NCBI GenBank assembly: GCA_003008705.1
Contig: PDUO01000053.1
Location: 65,891-129,890 of the forward strand
Direction of reading: 5' to 3'
Length of the DNA: 64,000 nucleotides
Source of the DNA: Pezicula radicicola
Taxonomy: Eukaryota; Ascomycota; Leotiomycetes; Helotiales; Dermateaceae
Shown here: positions 1 to 10,828 of the stretch, piece after piece
How positions within the stretch are numbered: position 1 is the stretch's first letter
Layout of the letters: each line of letters opens with the position of its first letter
Program-made: the position numbers and the translations under genes
The notes under the pieces: model-generated
What the model saw: the letters and a program-made list of their open reading frames with translations, nothing else
Databases searched by the model: none
What the model was told of the DNA's origin: nothing

Positions 1-318
1 ATCTGTTTGGGCCATGAGCGAAAGGTGTAGCCGGTTGCGAAGAGCAATATCATAAGAGCCGGATGACCGGAAAGAGCTGTTAGCATGAAAGTCATTTGCG
101 ACAGTCTTGATCTTACCAATTTCTAACTGGTCTCATGGGCCACGACCACCGCGGCCAACTGGGTGTTGGACTCATTTTTACATATTGCATAGATCTAAAT
201 TGTCCACTTCATGAGATGTTACATCGACACATTATTTCAAGACGGGTCATGATTTAGGTTCATTTGCTCGTGTTGTGTTCAGTTCATCAAATTACTATGG
301 CCTATAGTCGCTCTAGAC
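1..318. other. Left-edge intergenic sequence
   Basis: No gene can be supported here. On the minus strand a short open stretch (about 1-120) reads as a hydrophobic, membrane-like peptide and could be an exon of a gene continuing to the left, but it has no recognisable motif. The rest is the 3' flank of the monooxygenase gene. Confidence 0.3.
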
Positions 319-2372
319 CTAGTTTTCTATGTAATAAGCCAGGTCATTCTTCTCGTCCATCTCATAAGCCGTGAACCCATTCCCCATGAATCTGAATGGA
401 TTGTCACTTCTGAATTCTATGTCGAAGTCTTCCGCTCGGATATTCTCAATCAGCTGCTTGTAAAGCAAAGCACTCCCTGCAAACAGTGCCGTGACTCTGC
501 CATCGACTCTATTACGTTTATACCAACTTTTACAGGGACTGGTCCATACTAAGGTCTTGTGGATTTCGTCCCCATATTTGCAAAAGGCATCAACGACCGA
601 GCGCTTCGGAACGACCGACTTGATGTCCTCGGTAGCGATCTTCTTCATCCACTTGACAAAGTAGTCACCGGTCCAGTTGAGCGCCTCGATAAGTGACCCA
701 TGTCCAGCTACAGCATTTGGTCCCATCATAATAAAGTAATTTGGCATATCTGAAGTTGCTACAGACATGTACGATTCTGGCTCTTCCTCCCACTTGTCTC
801 GCAGGTCGATGCCATTCAAACCGACAATTGGGTATCTGGGACGATGGGAGACGTCAAAGCCCGTGGCACACACAACTATATTGTGATCACTTGTTAGACT
901 GGTGTAGTGTTTGATCGCCTTTCCACTTACGAACGTCAACTTCGTGAATCTTTCCATCACCCGTATGTACAGCGTTCTCGGAGATTTTGGTAATTGGACT
1001 ATTGGTAAGATGACAATTTGGTTTGGTGAAAGCTTCCAAGTAATTTGGCCCTGGTGTAACACGACGACAGCCAACTTCCCAGTCTGGTATCAGCATTTTG
1101 CAGAGCTCTGGGTCATGGCCCAGTTTCTCAGCCATCTGTTTCGCGGCACTTTTCATCATCTCTTTGCTCGCCTCGGAATCTTTAATAAACTAGCATAATA
1201 CGTCAATGGAGGCATGAATGGCAATTATAATTGAACCTACCATGCCAAATGCTTTATTGGTTCGTCGAATGATACCTCTTCTGTATTCTCGGAGATCTTG
1301 CGGATTTTCGCACCAGTTTTTCTTCTCTTCCTCTGAGTATACTGGATTTGGCTCATCGACTTCCCTTCCTAGATGCTTTGACGGCGGTACTCTATAGAAA
1401 ATCCAGGTCGGACCACGCATGACATTGGTAATGTCCGTTCCAGGAAGTTTAGCAAGCTGAGGCACAATTTGTATTCCTGATGATCCATTGCCAATCACTG
1501 CTATACGTTTATTGGAGTAGTCATAAGCGTGATCCCAGTCTGCTGAATGGGTGACATGACCCTTGAAGTCCTTTAGACCAGGGACGTCAGGCCATGCATG
1601 GTGTCTGATTGATTAGCGTAGGTATACTGATGGTATATTTCCAATTGATAAACTCACAGTAACACTCCTTGTCCAGATATGAGAATATCAGCGTAGACAA
1701 CTCGGCTGATACCTTGGTTCTCAACTGTAATCCTCCACTCCCCTGCATCGGGCTGCCAGTGCGCTGCAGTGACTTTTGTGTTCAACTGAACATCACGGTC
1801 CAGATTCCATTTCTTTGCCGTGCGAAGAATATATTCTTGGATCTCTGCACCACTAGCATAGAAGTGACTCCAATTAGGGTTAGGGTCAAATGGAAAAGCC
1901 TATGTTCCTTTCATCAGTCTTGACCCTCGACATATTTAAATTATTAGCTAGTCAAACGCACGTATGTATGTGCTGGGACATCGCACTGTACGCCTGGGTA
2001 CGTATTCACCAGCCATGTACCTCCAATTTGATGCCGACCCTCAAATATTGTGTGCTCCACGATATCTTGCATCTCTGGGAAACGATGTTGAAGTCGGTGG
2101 GCCATTAATAAGCCAGAAAATCCGGCGCCGATGGTCACCACGCGCAGCTTGCGAGGGGTGAAGGCAAGATTCTCATTCATAGCAATTTTATGCTTCCTAA
2201 ACGCATCCTCTTCCACAGTTTTCATATTGACGCTATCTTTTGTGCTTGGCACTTCGTCGGTATTGACAGAATCGCTTGGCTTGGCCTGGATTCCATCATG
2301 GGAATAATGCATTTCATGCTTTTGAGGATCCAAAGGCATCGTTGGCATGGTCTCCACAGCAGCAGCAGCCAT
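319..2372 (-). CDS. Baeyer-Villiger flavin monooxygenase, five exons, intact
   Basis: Predicted FAD/NADPH monooxygenase that inserts oxygen next to a ketone; the substrate is unknown. Exons 2372-1962, 1899-1658, 1604-1241, 1189-931 and 875-319 join in phase to 610 residues, usual for the fungal family. Visible: FAD Rossmann motif GAGFSG (82-87), then GGTW and PGVQCDVPAHTY; the diagnostic fingerprint FKGHVTHSADW (231-241, FxGxxxHxxxW); NADPH Rossmann GNGSSG (256-261); ATGFD (429-433). All introns are 48-63 bp with GT and AG ends. The first 70 residues are polar and poorly conserved, as often in this family. It is divergent from the AMP-binding ligase gene, with a terminal-repeat element in the shared intergenic region. 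Family assignment is strong; any specific product is not. Confidence 0.93.
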
Positions 2373-3465
2373 TTTAAATGCTTACAGTGTGGCAAAGGCA
2401 GAGATAAGTTTAGTCTGGAAGTTTGAATTTTTGAGATATGGGATATAGAGCTGTAGTCTGAATAATGAACTTATTTGCTTATCATGTTCACGGTGCAGAC
2501 CAAATCAGCACATCCTTTTCGTAATGCACCAGAAAGGTTTCGCCTAAATCCACAGCGATTATTTGGAAGCCGCGAGAACAACGGCAACTGGAATAATAAC
2601 TGTATTTGGTATTACCGGCTTAGGCCAGGGTCCACGGGCTTTCTCCCCCTGCCAGTCGGTAAACTCATAGACCTGCGGTGCCGAGTTGCTGTTAGCGAGC
2701 AAGGAGATCGTACTTATCCGTCTTTGGTTTACCGACGACTATTGGAGTTTGGCGGTTGTAGATGCATTCCAAGACCGTAGTTTGCGGATCCTCTGGGCTT
2801 GATTGAAACTCTTGTACAAGTGGCGGGAAACTTTTATTGGGCCTTGGAACCGATGCGACGTACAGTCGGTAGCAACTTATAACCGCGATTTGCCGAAAAC
2901 ACACTAAAACTCTACCTATATAGCTATTGATAATAATTAATTCTTATATTATAAGTATATATAAAAATTTAAAGATTTATTAATTCGAATAATTAAACTA
3001 GACTTATCTTATATAGATTTTTAAAATTCTTAATAAATATTAAGTAAGATAGTAGAGAATTTAAGATAATAAAAAAAGAGTTAAATTTTAGTATAAAATA
3101 GGTGAAAATCCTAACCCCTCTATTTACTAGCTATATATTTTTATATTAATAGATTCGTATAATCCTCTAATTTTATTATATTATAGGTAATACTCGAATT
3201 AAAAGCTCTAAATATATAAATATTAAGGAATTATACTAATTTATAGAAAATCTTTGAAGTGTTATATATGAGTTTTGGTATAATTTCGGCAAATCGCGGT
3301 TATAAGTTGACGGTGACTGTATGGCCTCCGGAGCTCTGTATACATACCAGAAGCGGCGTTCTCTGAAAATCTATTTGGCAGTTAGTGATACTATACTAGT
3401 CTTGACGACATAGGATATCCTTTCCGAGTTGAAAACTTTCTAACAGTATATCAGCGAAATCCAAC
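2373..3465. promoter_or_regulatory. Divergent intergenic region, monooxygenase / ligase
   Basis: About 1.1 kb separates two genes transcribed away from each other, so both promoters must lie here. Its middle (2863-3319) is an AT-rich element with inverted ends; ordinary sequence flanks it on both sides. Whether the element contributes to or disrupts expression cannot be read from the sequence. Confidence 0.6.
2863..3319. mobile_element. MITE-like element with ~36-bp inverted ends and TA flanks
   Basis: The left end begins CAGTCGGTAGCAACTTATAA and the right end is its near-perfect reverse complement, which begins CAGTCACCGTCAACTTATAA. The outer 36 bp match at about 30 positions and share the inner block AACCGCGATTTGCCGAAA. 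TA dinucleotides flank both ends (2861-2862, 3320-3321), as for Tc1/mariner-type insertions. The 457-bp length and very AT-rich interior without a reading frame point to a non-autonomous or RIP-mutated copy. The element at 28748-30095 has the same end sequence. Confidence 0.85.
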
Positions 3466-5473
3466 ATGATTTTCAAAGCTCCTGGCTGGGTACCCAGTCT
3501 ACCTGAAGTCCCTGACTCAATACCAATATCTGATTTCATATTTGACGAGAAATATGGGCGTCGAGTGCCATCGGATTCCCGCGATCCTTACATTTGCGGT
3601 CTTTCTGGAAAGAGTTACAGTGTTGCAGAACTGCAAGAACGCCTTGAGAAACTCTCCCGGGCTCTAGCACATGAATTGAAGTGGCAGGTCAACGTAGGCA
3701 GCGAATATGACAAAGTCGCTGCTATATTCTGCTTAAATACGGTACGAAAATTCTTGTTCGACCTCTTAGGGCTAGATGTCATTATAAAGAGCCTTTGCTG
3801 ATCCTCTCAGATTGATCTAATGGTACTAGCATGGTCTATCCACAGACTCAACGGAATTTGTGCGCCTGCTAATGCTACTTTCTCTGCTTCGGAGCTAGCT
3901 ACTCAGCTATTAGATTCTGGGGCTAAGTGTATATTTACCTGCATGCCTTTGCTATCAACCGCTTTAGAGGCAGCTATTAAGGCAAATATCCCAAAAGAGA
4001 GAATCTTTCTTTGCCCGCAGTCTGATGATGCCAAGTCGTCTTTCGGGACCAGGACCTCACTTGGCTTTGAGAGTCTTGATGATCTTATTTTGAAGGGTAC
4101 AGCTTTGCCAAATCTTGAAAACCTTAAATGGAGCAGAGGACAAGGGCGGACACAGACGGCATTCCTCTGCTATTCTAGTGGCACTTCAGGCCTACCGGTA
4201 TGTCAACAATTTGTGCCCCTCAGTCCTTATGAGAACACCAATAAGCAATCATTCTTTAGGATCTTCTGTCTCATATATAAGTTATATTTTGACTAATATG
4301 ATCATGAGCAGAAAGGAGTCCAAATATCTCACTACAACGTCATTTCCAACGTGCTTCAGATTTGCTTATACGAGCAAGTGTGGAGACAGGATTACAACAA
4401 TAATGCAACAGAAATCATTATTGGAGCATTACCATTCAGTCACATATACGGACTGGTCATAATTTGCCATACGTCTGCTTACCGTGGCGATCAAGTCGTG
4501 GTACTCCCAAGGTTCGACTTTCATAGCTTCTTAAATGCTATATCGCGGTTCAAGGTTTCTGGATTGTTTGTAGTGCCGCCAATTGTTATTACTATGGTCA
4601 AAAACATAGATATTTGCCAATTGTACAACCTAGACAGTGTTCGATTTGTGTATAATGGAGCAGCGCCACTGGGAGACGAGGTTGCAGAAGGCCTTCGTCG
4701 TGCCTATCCAAACTGGACAATTTCACAAGCATACGGCCTAACAGAAGCTACACCTGTGGTTACTTCAATGTCCCGGACAGATATTTGGCCAGGAAGCTCG
4801 GGTTCGTTGTTGCCAGGTATTGAGGCCAAAATCATGTCTCTAGATGGTAAGGAGATCGAGAGTCACAACATTTCAGGTGAGATGTGGGTGAAGGGCCCAA
4901 ACGTCGTTCAGGGATACCTGCATAATCAGCGAGCAACCGAAGACACCTTTGTAATCGACAACAAAGGTGGTCGTTGGCTTAAGACAGGAGATGAGGTCGA
5001 ATTCCGCATTTGCCCAACAAGTGGAACAGAGCACCTTTGGGTCGTGGATCGTATAAAGGAATTGATCAAAGTCAAAGTTAGCAAAGCCACTTGCGCTATT
5101 TACTTGCTGCTTCTGGGACTAACTGCATTACATATAGGGTCATCAGGTTGCTCCAGCAGAGCTGGAGGCCACTCTCCTTTCGCATCCTGCTGTTGCAGAC
5201 TGCGCCGTGATTGCGCTACCTGACGATGAATCTGGTGAGGTTCCAAAAGCATACATCGTCAAAAACGAAATTGAAGAAGGCAAAAGAAGTAATGAGGCAC
5301 TTGAGCGAGATATAAAGCAGTTTGTGCAGCAACAAAAGATGAGGTATAAATGGATCAGGGCCATTGAGTTTATCGACGTGATCCCGAAGTCCGCTTCGGG
5401 CAAAATTCTGCGTCGTCAGTTACGTGATATGGAGAGAAAGAACAGGAAGAAAGAACGTGGAACCAAGCTATGA
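3466..5473 (+). CDS. 4-coumarate-CoA-ligase-like AMP-binding enzyme, four exons
   Basis: Adenylate-forming enzyme expected to activate a carboxylic acid (aryl, cinnamyl or fatty acid) with ATP and load it onto CoA. Exons 3466-3741, 3811-4197, 4312-5076 and 5138-5473 join in phase 0 to 587 residues, close to the family norm of 550-580. Seen in order: P-loop YSSGTSGLP|KG (213-223, split by an intron), YGLTE (362-366), GEMWVKG, the TGDE motif, hinge DRIKELIKVK|G (467-477), and SGKILRR with the expected catalytic Lys565. The C-terminus is TKL, which resembles a peroxisomal PTS1 signal; many fungal 4CL-like enzymes are peroxisomal. It lies between two terminal-repeat elements and beside a Baeyer-Villiger enzyme and a transporter, suggesting one pathway. 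Confidence 0.93.
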
Positions 5474-5560
5474 ATGTGCTAGTTTCATGTAAATAGAAAT
5501 AGTCGGTAGGAAACCACCTTTTTGAGATCGCACAGCTGTTTGTGATACGGTACGTTGGTA

Positions 5561-5826
5561 CAGTCACCGACCACAAATATTCGTCTTTTGCTGATTTTAC
5601 ACCAAAACAACCCTTTTTTTATATTAGTATAACCTAGAGTATATAACTAGGAAAATTAAAATTAAAATTATACCTATATAATTTTATATAAATATTAATT
5701 ATTTTGTTTTTATAAAGCTTTTTACTAAATATATATATGTAAATACAAGAAGTAGAAGCTAATAAATTTATGTCTTATTACTAACTTAAGTACCTAAAGA
5801 CTAATAATATTTGTGGTCGGTGACTG
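5561..5826. mobile_element. MITE with perfect ~22-bp inverted ends and TA flanks
   Basis: The ends are perfect inverted copies beginning CAGTCACCGACCACAAATAT, flanked by TA (5559-5560 and 5827-5828). The element is 266 bp with an AT-rich non-coding interior. The outer bases CAGTC resemble the element at 2863-3319, so the two may be mobilised by related transposases, but their inner end sequences differ. It sits in the intergenic space between the ligase and DHA2 transporter genes. Confidence 0.85.
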
Positions 5827-6197
5827 TAGGAAAGGGTTCATCAGCTAGATAGCTCGGCTCAACCCCTTTCGACGTCGGCGAGGAGAGCTCGGCAGTCACA
5901 CAATTCTCGCCGATGACCCACGTCTCGGCCCTCGGTGAGATGTCATTCTGTGTGATAACAACCGCATGGATGGACCGGAGCTAAGCTAGAATACATCTGT
6001 TACCACGCTATTGATTCCGACTTTGAGTAATGATGCTTATGGTCTAGTTCGGTAACAGATGTTCTACGTATCAAAACCTTTTCATATCCCACAGCAATCA
6101 CCGAGTAATTTGGCATATCATTTCTTAGAAACTAAAATAACCTAAGATTGGTCGATATTCTTACAATAGAGTTGCCAGAAAACTACCTACAGACAAT

Positions 6198-8429
6198 ATG
6201 GGGCAGCATACACACCCCAGTCATGTAACTCAAATTCATTCAGAAGAGATCATGGACGAGCAAACACCTCTTCTTTGCAATACCAGCGAGGACGGGGACC
6301 GACAACAGAATCGGGTCAGTTACTCATCACTCAGCATGCATCCAGAATGTTCATGATTAACAAAGTTCAGCATATTAACGATCCCGAAATCGCTACAATA
6401 CCCGAGCAGCAAGAACCCACCGTCTCAGTATTTGCTATTCTATCAGTGCTATTAATAGGTGAGAATGTTGAAGTTATTTGTTATGATACTTGAAGTTGAT
6501 CAAGATTGACAGGTGTTTTCGTATCTCAAACTGATCTCTCGCTTATGCTTACGACGTATGGCGAGATTTCATCTGAATTTAACAGCTTTGAGCGTGGGAG
6601 CTGGTTACTCTCAAGTTACATACTTGCCATGTGTGTAGCGCAACCATTAGTTAGTGACCAATCATTTAACTTCTGCATTCATAAGACATCAAAGATTGAT
6701 TCAATATATATAGTATGGCAAGCTGAGTGATATATTTGGCCGAAAAGCACTTCTTCAATGCTCTTATATATTATTCGGCGTGGGAACCGCTGTGTGGTAT
6801 GTCGCTCTTCGACGCCGACAAAATATCTTTGCTGATTTTTTAATAGTGGTTTGGGGAAAACCATGAACCAGGTTATCTTAGGACGTGTTATAGCAGGTCT
6901 CGGAGGTGCAGGAATGGTGTGCATGGTCTCTATATTATTAACAGGTAGGCATTTCACTGGCATTTGCCACCAGAGTATTCTAACGAGACCCGAAGACCTT
7001 CTCCCTCCTCGCGAAGTCGCTGCATACAGAAGCTATGTCAACGTTGTCCAGACGTCCGGACGAAGCTGTGGCGGTGCTGTGGGTGGTTTCCTTGCTCAGA
7101 CGATTGGGTGGCGCTGGTAGGTATTCGAGAAAGCTAATATTGTTTTGAGTAACACCAACACTGATAGGACTTTGTTGTTACAATGCCCTCTGGCTGCAGC
7201 CTCAATTTTACTAGTATGGTGGAAACTGAGAGAAAATAAACCATCTTGTGATCTGCTTGAAGAAGACATGGGAAGCCTAGCGGCAAAATTGAAAAGGGTT
7301 GATTTCTTAGGGGCTGCTCTCATGATGACAACAATTCTGTCACTTCTGTTGACGGTTGAAATGGGAGTGGGGCATCTGTCTATTCTCGACCCATTGCTTC
7401 TCAGCCTTATAGTAGCCACTGTGACTTCTGGGCTGCTTTTCTGCTTGGTCGAAAAGGGTTGGGCTAAAGAACCTATATTTCCATTACACCTCTTCACCTG
7501 TCGTGCTGTATGGACTTCATATTCAATCCTTGCAATTCAGAATGCTCTGCAACTTACGGTATGTATGATCAGTCGATACTACTCAGCAAATATAGGCTTA
7601 CTTCAACATCATAGCTCACATCAGAAATACCTTTGTATTACCAGGTGGTAGAAGGAGTTTCTCTTGCAACTGCAGGTGCATTTTTACTTCCTGCTATCAT
7701 TGGCAACACCGTTGGTGGGATTTTGACCGGAGCATGGATCAAGAAGTATATGTCACTTCTCCCTCATTAATCTACTAAACTGACCATTTGGACTTCAGGT
7801 CTGGGCGATACAAGCTTCCAACCATCGCTTCTGGCCTCTTCGCCTCAATTTGCTTCACTTCTCAAGTGATCTTTTGGAGAGGGCGTACCAACATCTTCAT
7901 GTCTTTGTTCGTCTTCTTTGGTGGACTGGCTACAGGAGTCTCGCACTCTTCTACATTCGTCGCAGTTTTCGTCGGAGTAGAAAAAGACTCAACGGCGATT
8001 GCTTGCTCTGGACTTTATCTATTCGGAAACATGGGCGGCGTCACAGGGCTCAGCATCACAAGCGCTATGTTCCAGGTATATTTGAGATCAAACCTGGTTA
8101 ATTCGCTCCAGGGTGTTCCTTCCGCACAAGATGTCAGTCATGAGTTCTTACAATGCCCTGTGATATTCAGTGAATAGACTAACAATCTCTTAGATAATCG
8201 AATCTGCGATTTCAAGTGTTGAATATGTCACTCATTTGCAAGGTAAAATTTATAATCTGGTTGTGAGCTCATATATCGACAGTTTTCAGGCCATATTTAG
8301 TACGTATTGATGATTTGGATACATTTATTGTAGCATTGCTAACTCAAATTGACAGTTATCTGCTTGGCCGTTTCCCTTCTTGAAAGTATGTTAGGGTTAT
8401 TCATGAAAGAGAAGATGCTGGCTCGTTAA
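6198..8429 (+). CDS. MFS transporter, DHA2 (drug:H+ antiporter) type, about ten introns
   Basis: Membrane exporter of the 14-TM DHA2 group. The first ATG at 6198 gives a 39-residue polar leader; introns 6315-6370 and 6459-6512 restore frame into SVFAILSVLLIGVFVSQTD (TM1). Further exons give SWLLSSYILAMCVAQPL, then the loop motif YGKLSDIFGRK (motif A), then GRVIAGLGGAGM (motif B-like), GGFLAQTIGWRW (motif C-like), PLYYQVVEGVSLATAG and a late GRYKLPTIASG. The stop at 8427-8429 follows SMLGLFMKEKMLAR. No disabling change is obvious, though several small exons were placed by eye. It is next to the ligase and monooxygenase genes and may export their product or confer self-protection. Confidence 0.85.
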
Positions 8430-8984
8430 AAAGTCAGATGAGACTGAATGTTCTTCTTGAACACGAGCTGCTCGAGGGCGAGAAGATAATTTCCATGTCG
8501 AGTCTTGCAGAACACAAAATCTGCTTACTTATTTCATAGAAAATTAGATCTAGTAGAGCTAGAACTGTTCTGTCGATTTGATTAATCAACTAAATTAGTT
8601 AATTAGTTAATTCGTTGCCATGAAGCACAATTGTTGTGATTTGACTAATTCGCGACGATTTAATAATAAGACAACGAGTTGATCAATTTCGTATTGATTT
8701 GGGCAGTTTGAGACTAGCTTGAAATTAAAAGATATTGTTGGTAAAACTGGTATCCCTATTAGGGTGGTTGTGGGTATTCGGTTTGTATTCTGTTTTTGCT
8801 TCTTCTACTAAGCTCAGGAGTGAGGTTACATACAAATGGCTTCCTAATTCGGAAGGCTAGTAGTGAATATACTGGTCCATGTGCTCGGTCTATATATTCC
8901 CACACTAGCAAGTCTCAAAATCGAATAACTAGTAATAGTCCGTAAACCCATTTTCTCGTCTTCTAATCCCTGTCCACCCATCCT
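8430..8984. other. AT-rich intergenic sequence, possible decayed LTR
   Basis: No gene is seen. The copia relic to the right runs on the minus strand, so its 3' LTR would lie here. A stretch starting TGTTGG near 8735 could be an LTR end, but no second LTR is present to compare, so this is only a possibility. Confidence 0.3.
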
Positions 8985-10330
8985 AAAGCTTCGACACCAA
9001 GTTGATTGGACTTGATTAGCCTCTCTAGTGTCATCCTAGACTTTTCCTTTGTCATTGCGTCAGCTGGGTTTTCATTGCTGTTGATCCACACAATATCGAT
9101 GACTTCACGCGGCTTATATGATTGTCGAATTGCCATGTGTCAAACCATATAGCTACGAAGCTAATAAACTTCGTGTGACGCGCTTGCATTTGATTGAGCT
9201 CCAACGGATGATATTGGCTCTGTTGAATTTATGCATGAGTACTGTGATATAGCCAATTTGACTAGTGTAGTCGTTGTTGTTTGCAAATGACGAATCCGTA
9301 AAAGCGACTACGCGAATTGAGTCTAAATCGAGCTTCACAAATTTGATTGGTTTCCACGTGTTCTTCATATTAGTAATACATGTATTCAATGCCTTTTGTT
9401 CTTTAGATTCGGGCTTCGTAGCTTGGGCGGCTATGGATAGTCCATATGTGGCTTGGGGTAGTGATATATTCGAAACATAAGCACCTCGGACGCGCTAGGC
9501 GATATACTCGATCTTGTCGGTGGCTGATTCATCGATGGTTTTGGGCTTCTCAAGGTGCGTTAGTTGGGTGATGTAGATCTCTTTTCCTTTCACTGTGACC
9601 TTCATTCCATTGAAATTGAGTGGGTTGTATATAGTGAGAGATTCGACTGGTTTAGCCATGACTTTAGCCTTATTTAGCTCGCTTTCTTCTGGCTTCATGA
9701 ATTTGTCGTTCGCTAGCAACAGCGTATCGTCGGTTTGTAGACTAGCAATTGCGAATTCGTCTTCCGATTGTGGGTTGGTTTTTGTATGTAATAGGCACAT
9801 ATCATATGTTGAATTCACCATATGGAGATTGTCTTTATGGTGTTGATGATAGTTGCGAAACTAGGGCGTGCCGGCTTCGGCGATGCCATATAGTGGTAAT
9901 ACCACTTTCCACACAATATTATCTTCGCGCCATCCTTCTGGTGGGTTGACATATATCTTCGGGGCTAATCGGGTTCTTGATTGCGTGTAGGCCTAGGTGA
10001 TATTGCACAAGTGTAGATTGAGGTTAGGGATGACCATTGCTAATGAAAGGATGATTCTCTGGCTCATTCGCTGAATAGTGGGTGCTTGAGTCAATACGGT
10101 GGTCTTGTCGTTGTCCTTATATCCCTGGATAACTAGTGTTAACTTGTGGTGTCCCTTCGTATTTGATTACGTCGACAAATCTACTATTGAATATTCGAGT
10201 CTTTTCCGGGATATTGCGTCTCGATATGGGTTCGAAGACACCACGGTCGATTAGACCATTGATTTCTTTCTTCCGTGAGGTAGTGAATTACGTTTCAGTG
10301 GTGAGTTGGTCAACCCTTGGTCGTAAGTTA
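8985..10330 (-). mobile_element. Ty1/copia retrotransposon pol relic (RT and RNase H)
   Basis: Fragments on the minus strand lie in correct pol order but in different frames with stops. Near 10270-10140 is the RT start (GLIDRGVFEPI, RFVDVIK); near 9960-9870 is IYVNPPEGWREDNIVWKV; near 9740 is the catalytic region TDDTLLLAND; at 9389-9153 is the RNase H part (AFTDSSFANN, QIGYITV); near 9100-8990 is the terminal WINSNENPADAMTK. Integrase and gag are missing, and the sequence changes abruptly to AT-rich DNA near 10340. Dead and truncated. Confidence 0.88.
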
Positions 10331-10344
10331 CTAAATAATATATA

Positions 10345-10770
10345 GGAGGGTTTTAATTATATAGGTTTAGTAGGCTATATATTAGAGTTATAAGATGTTT
10401 TAGAGTAGAGAGTAGAATAAGACAACTAATAGTAATAAATAGTAATAACTAACATATTATTAAAGTAGAGGTTAAAATAAATGAACATTAATTTGTTATT
10501 ATTTCCTATAGCTATAAGCTTTGTTTATATATATAGTAATTAATTACCTAACTAAAAATTAACAGGGGCTTAAGAGCTTTGTCATTGCTTACCTATTGTG
10601 CTGTTAGCTAATGCATGGGGTGTTATGCAAGCTTACTACTAGCGTAGGCTAGCGTTCGCAAGTATAGAGGTACGGTCCGTACCGCAGTATTGGCTTATTC
10701 CATCTACACCCCCCGCCCAAGAGAAATAAAATTCCTAGCTCTTCCCTCCCAGATCCAAGTTTCGTCGACG
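10345..10770. other. AT-rich intergenic block
   Basis: No ORF or motif is seen. The first 220 bases are strongly AT-rich, like the RIP-type repeats elsewhere in the window; base composition returns to normal at about 10570, ahead of the ABC transporter relic. Confidence 0.4.
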
Positions 10771-10828
10771 ACAGTTAGTGTTTCACATCGTTTCCCGTCA
10801 CTCTAGCTCCAGCCCTAGCACCATCATC

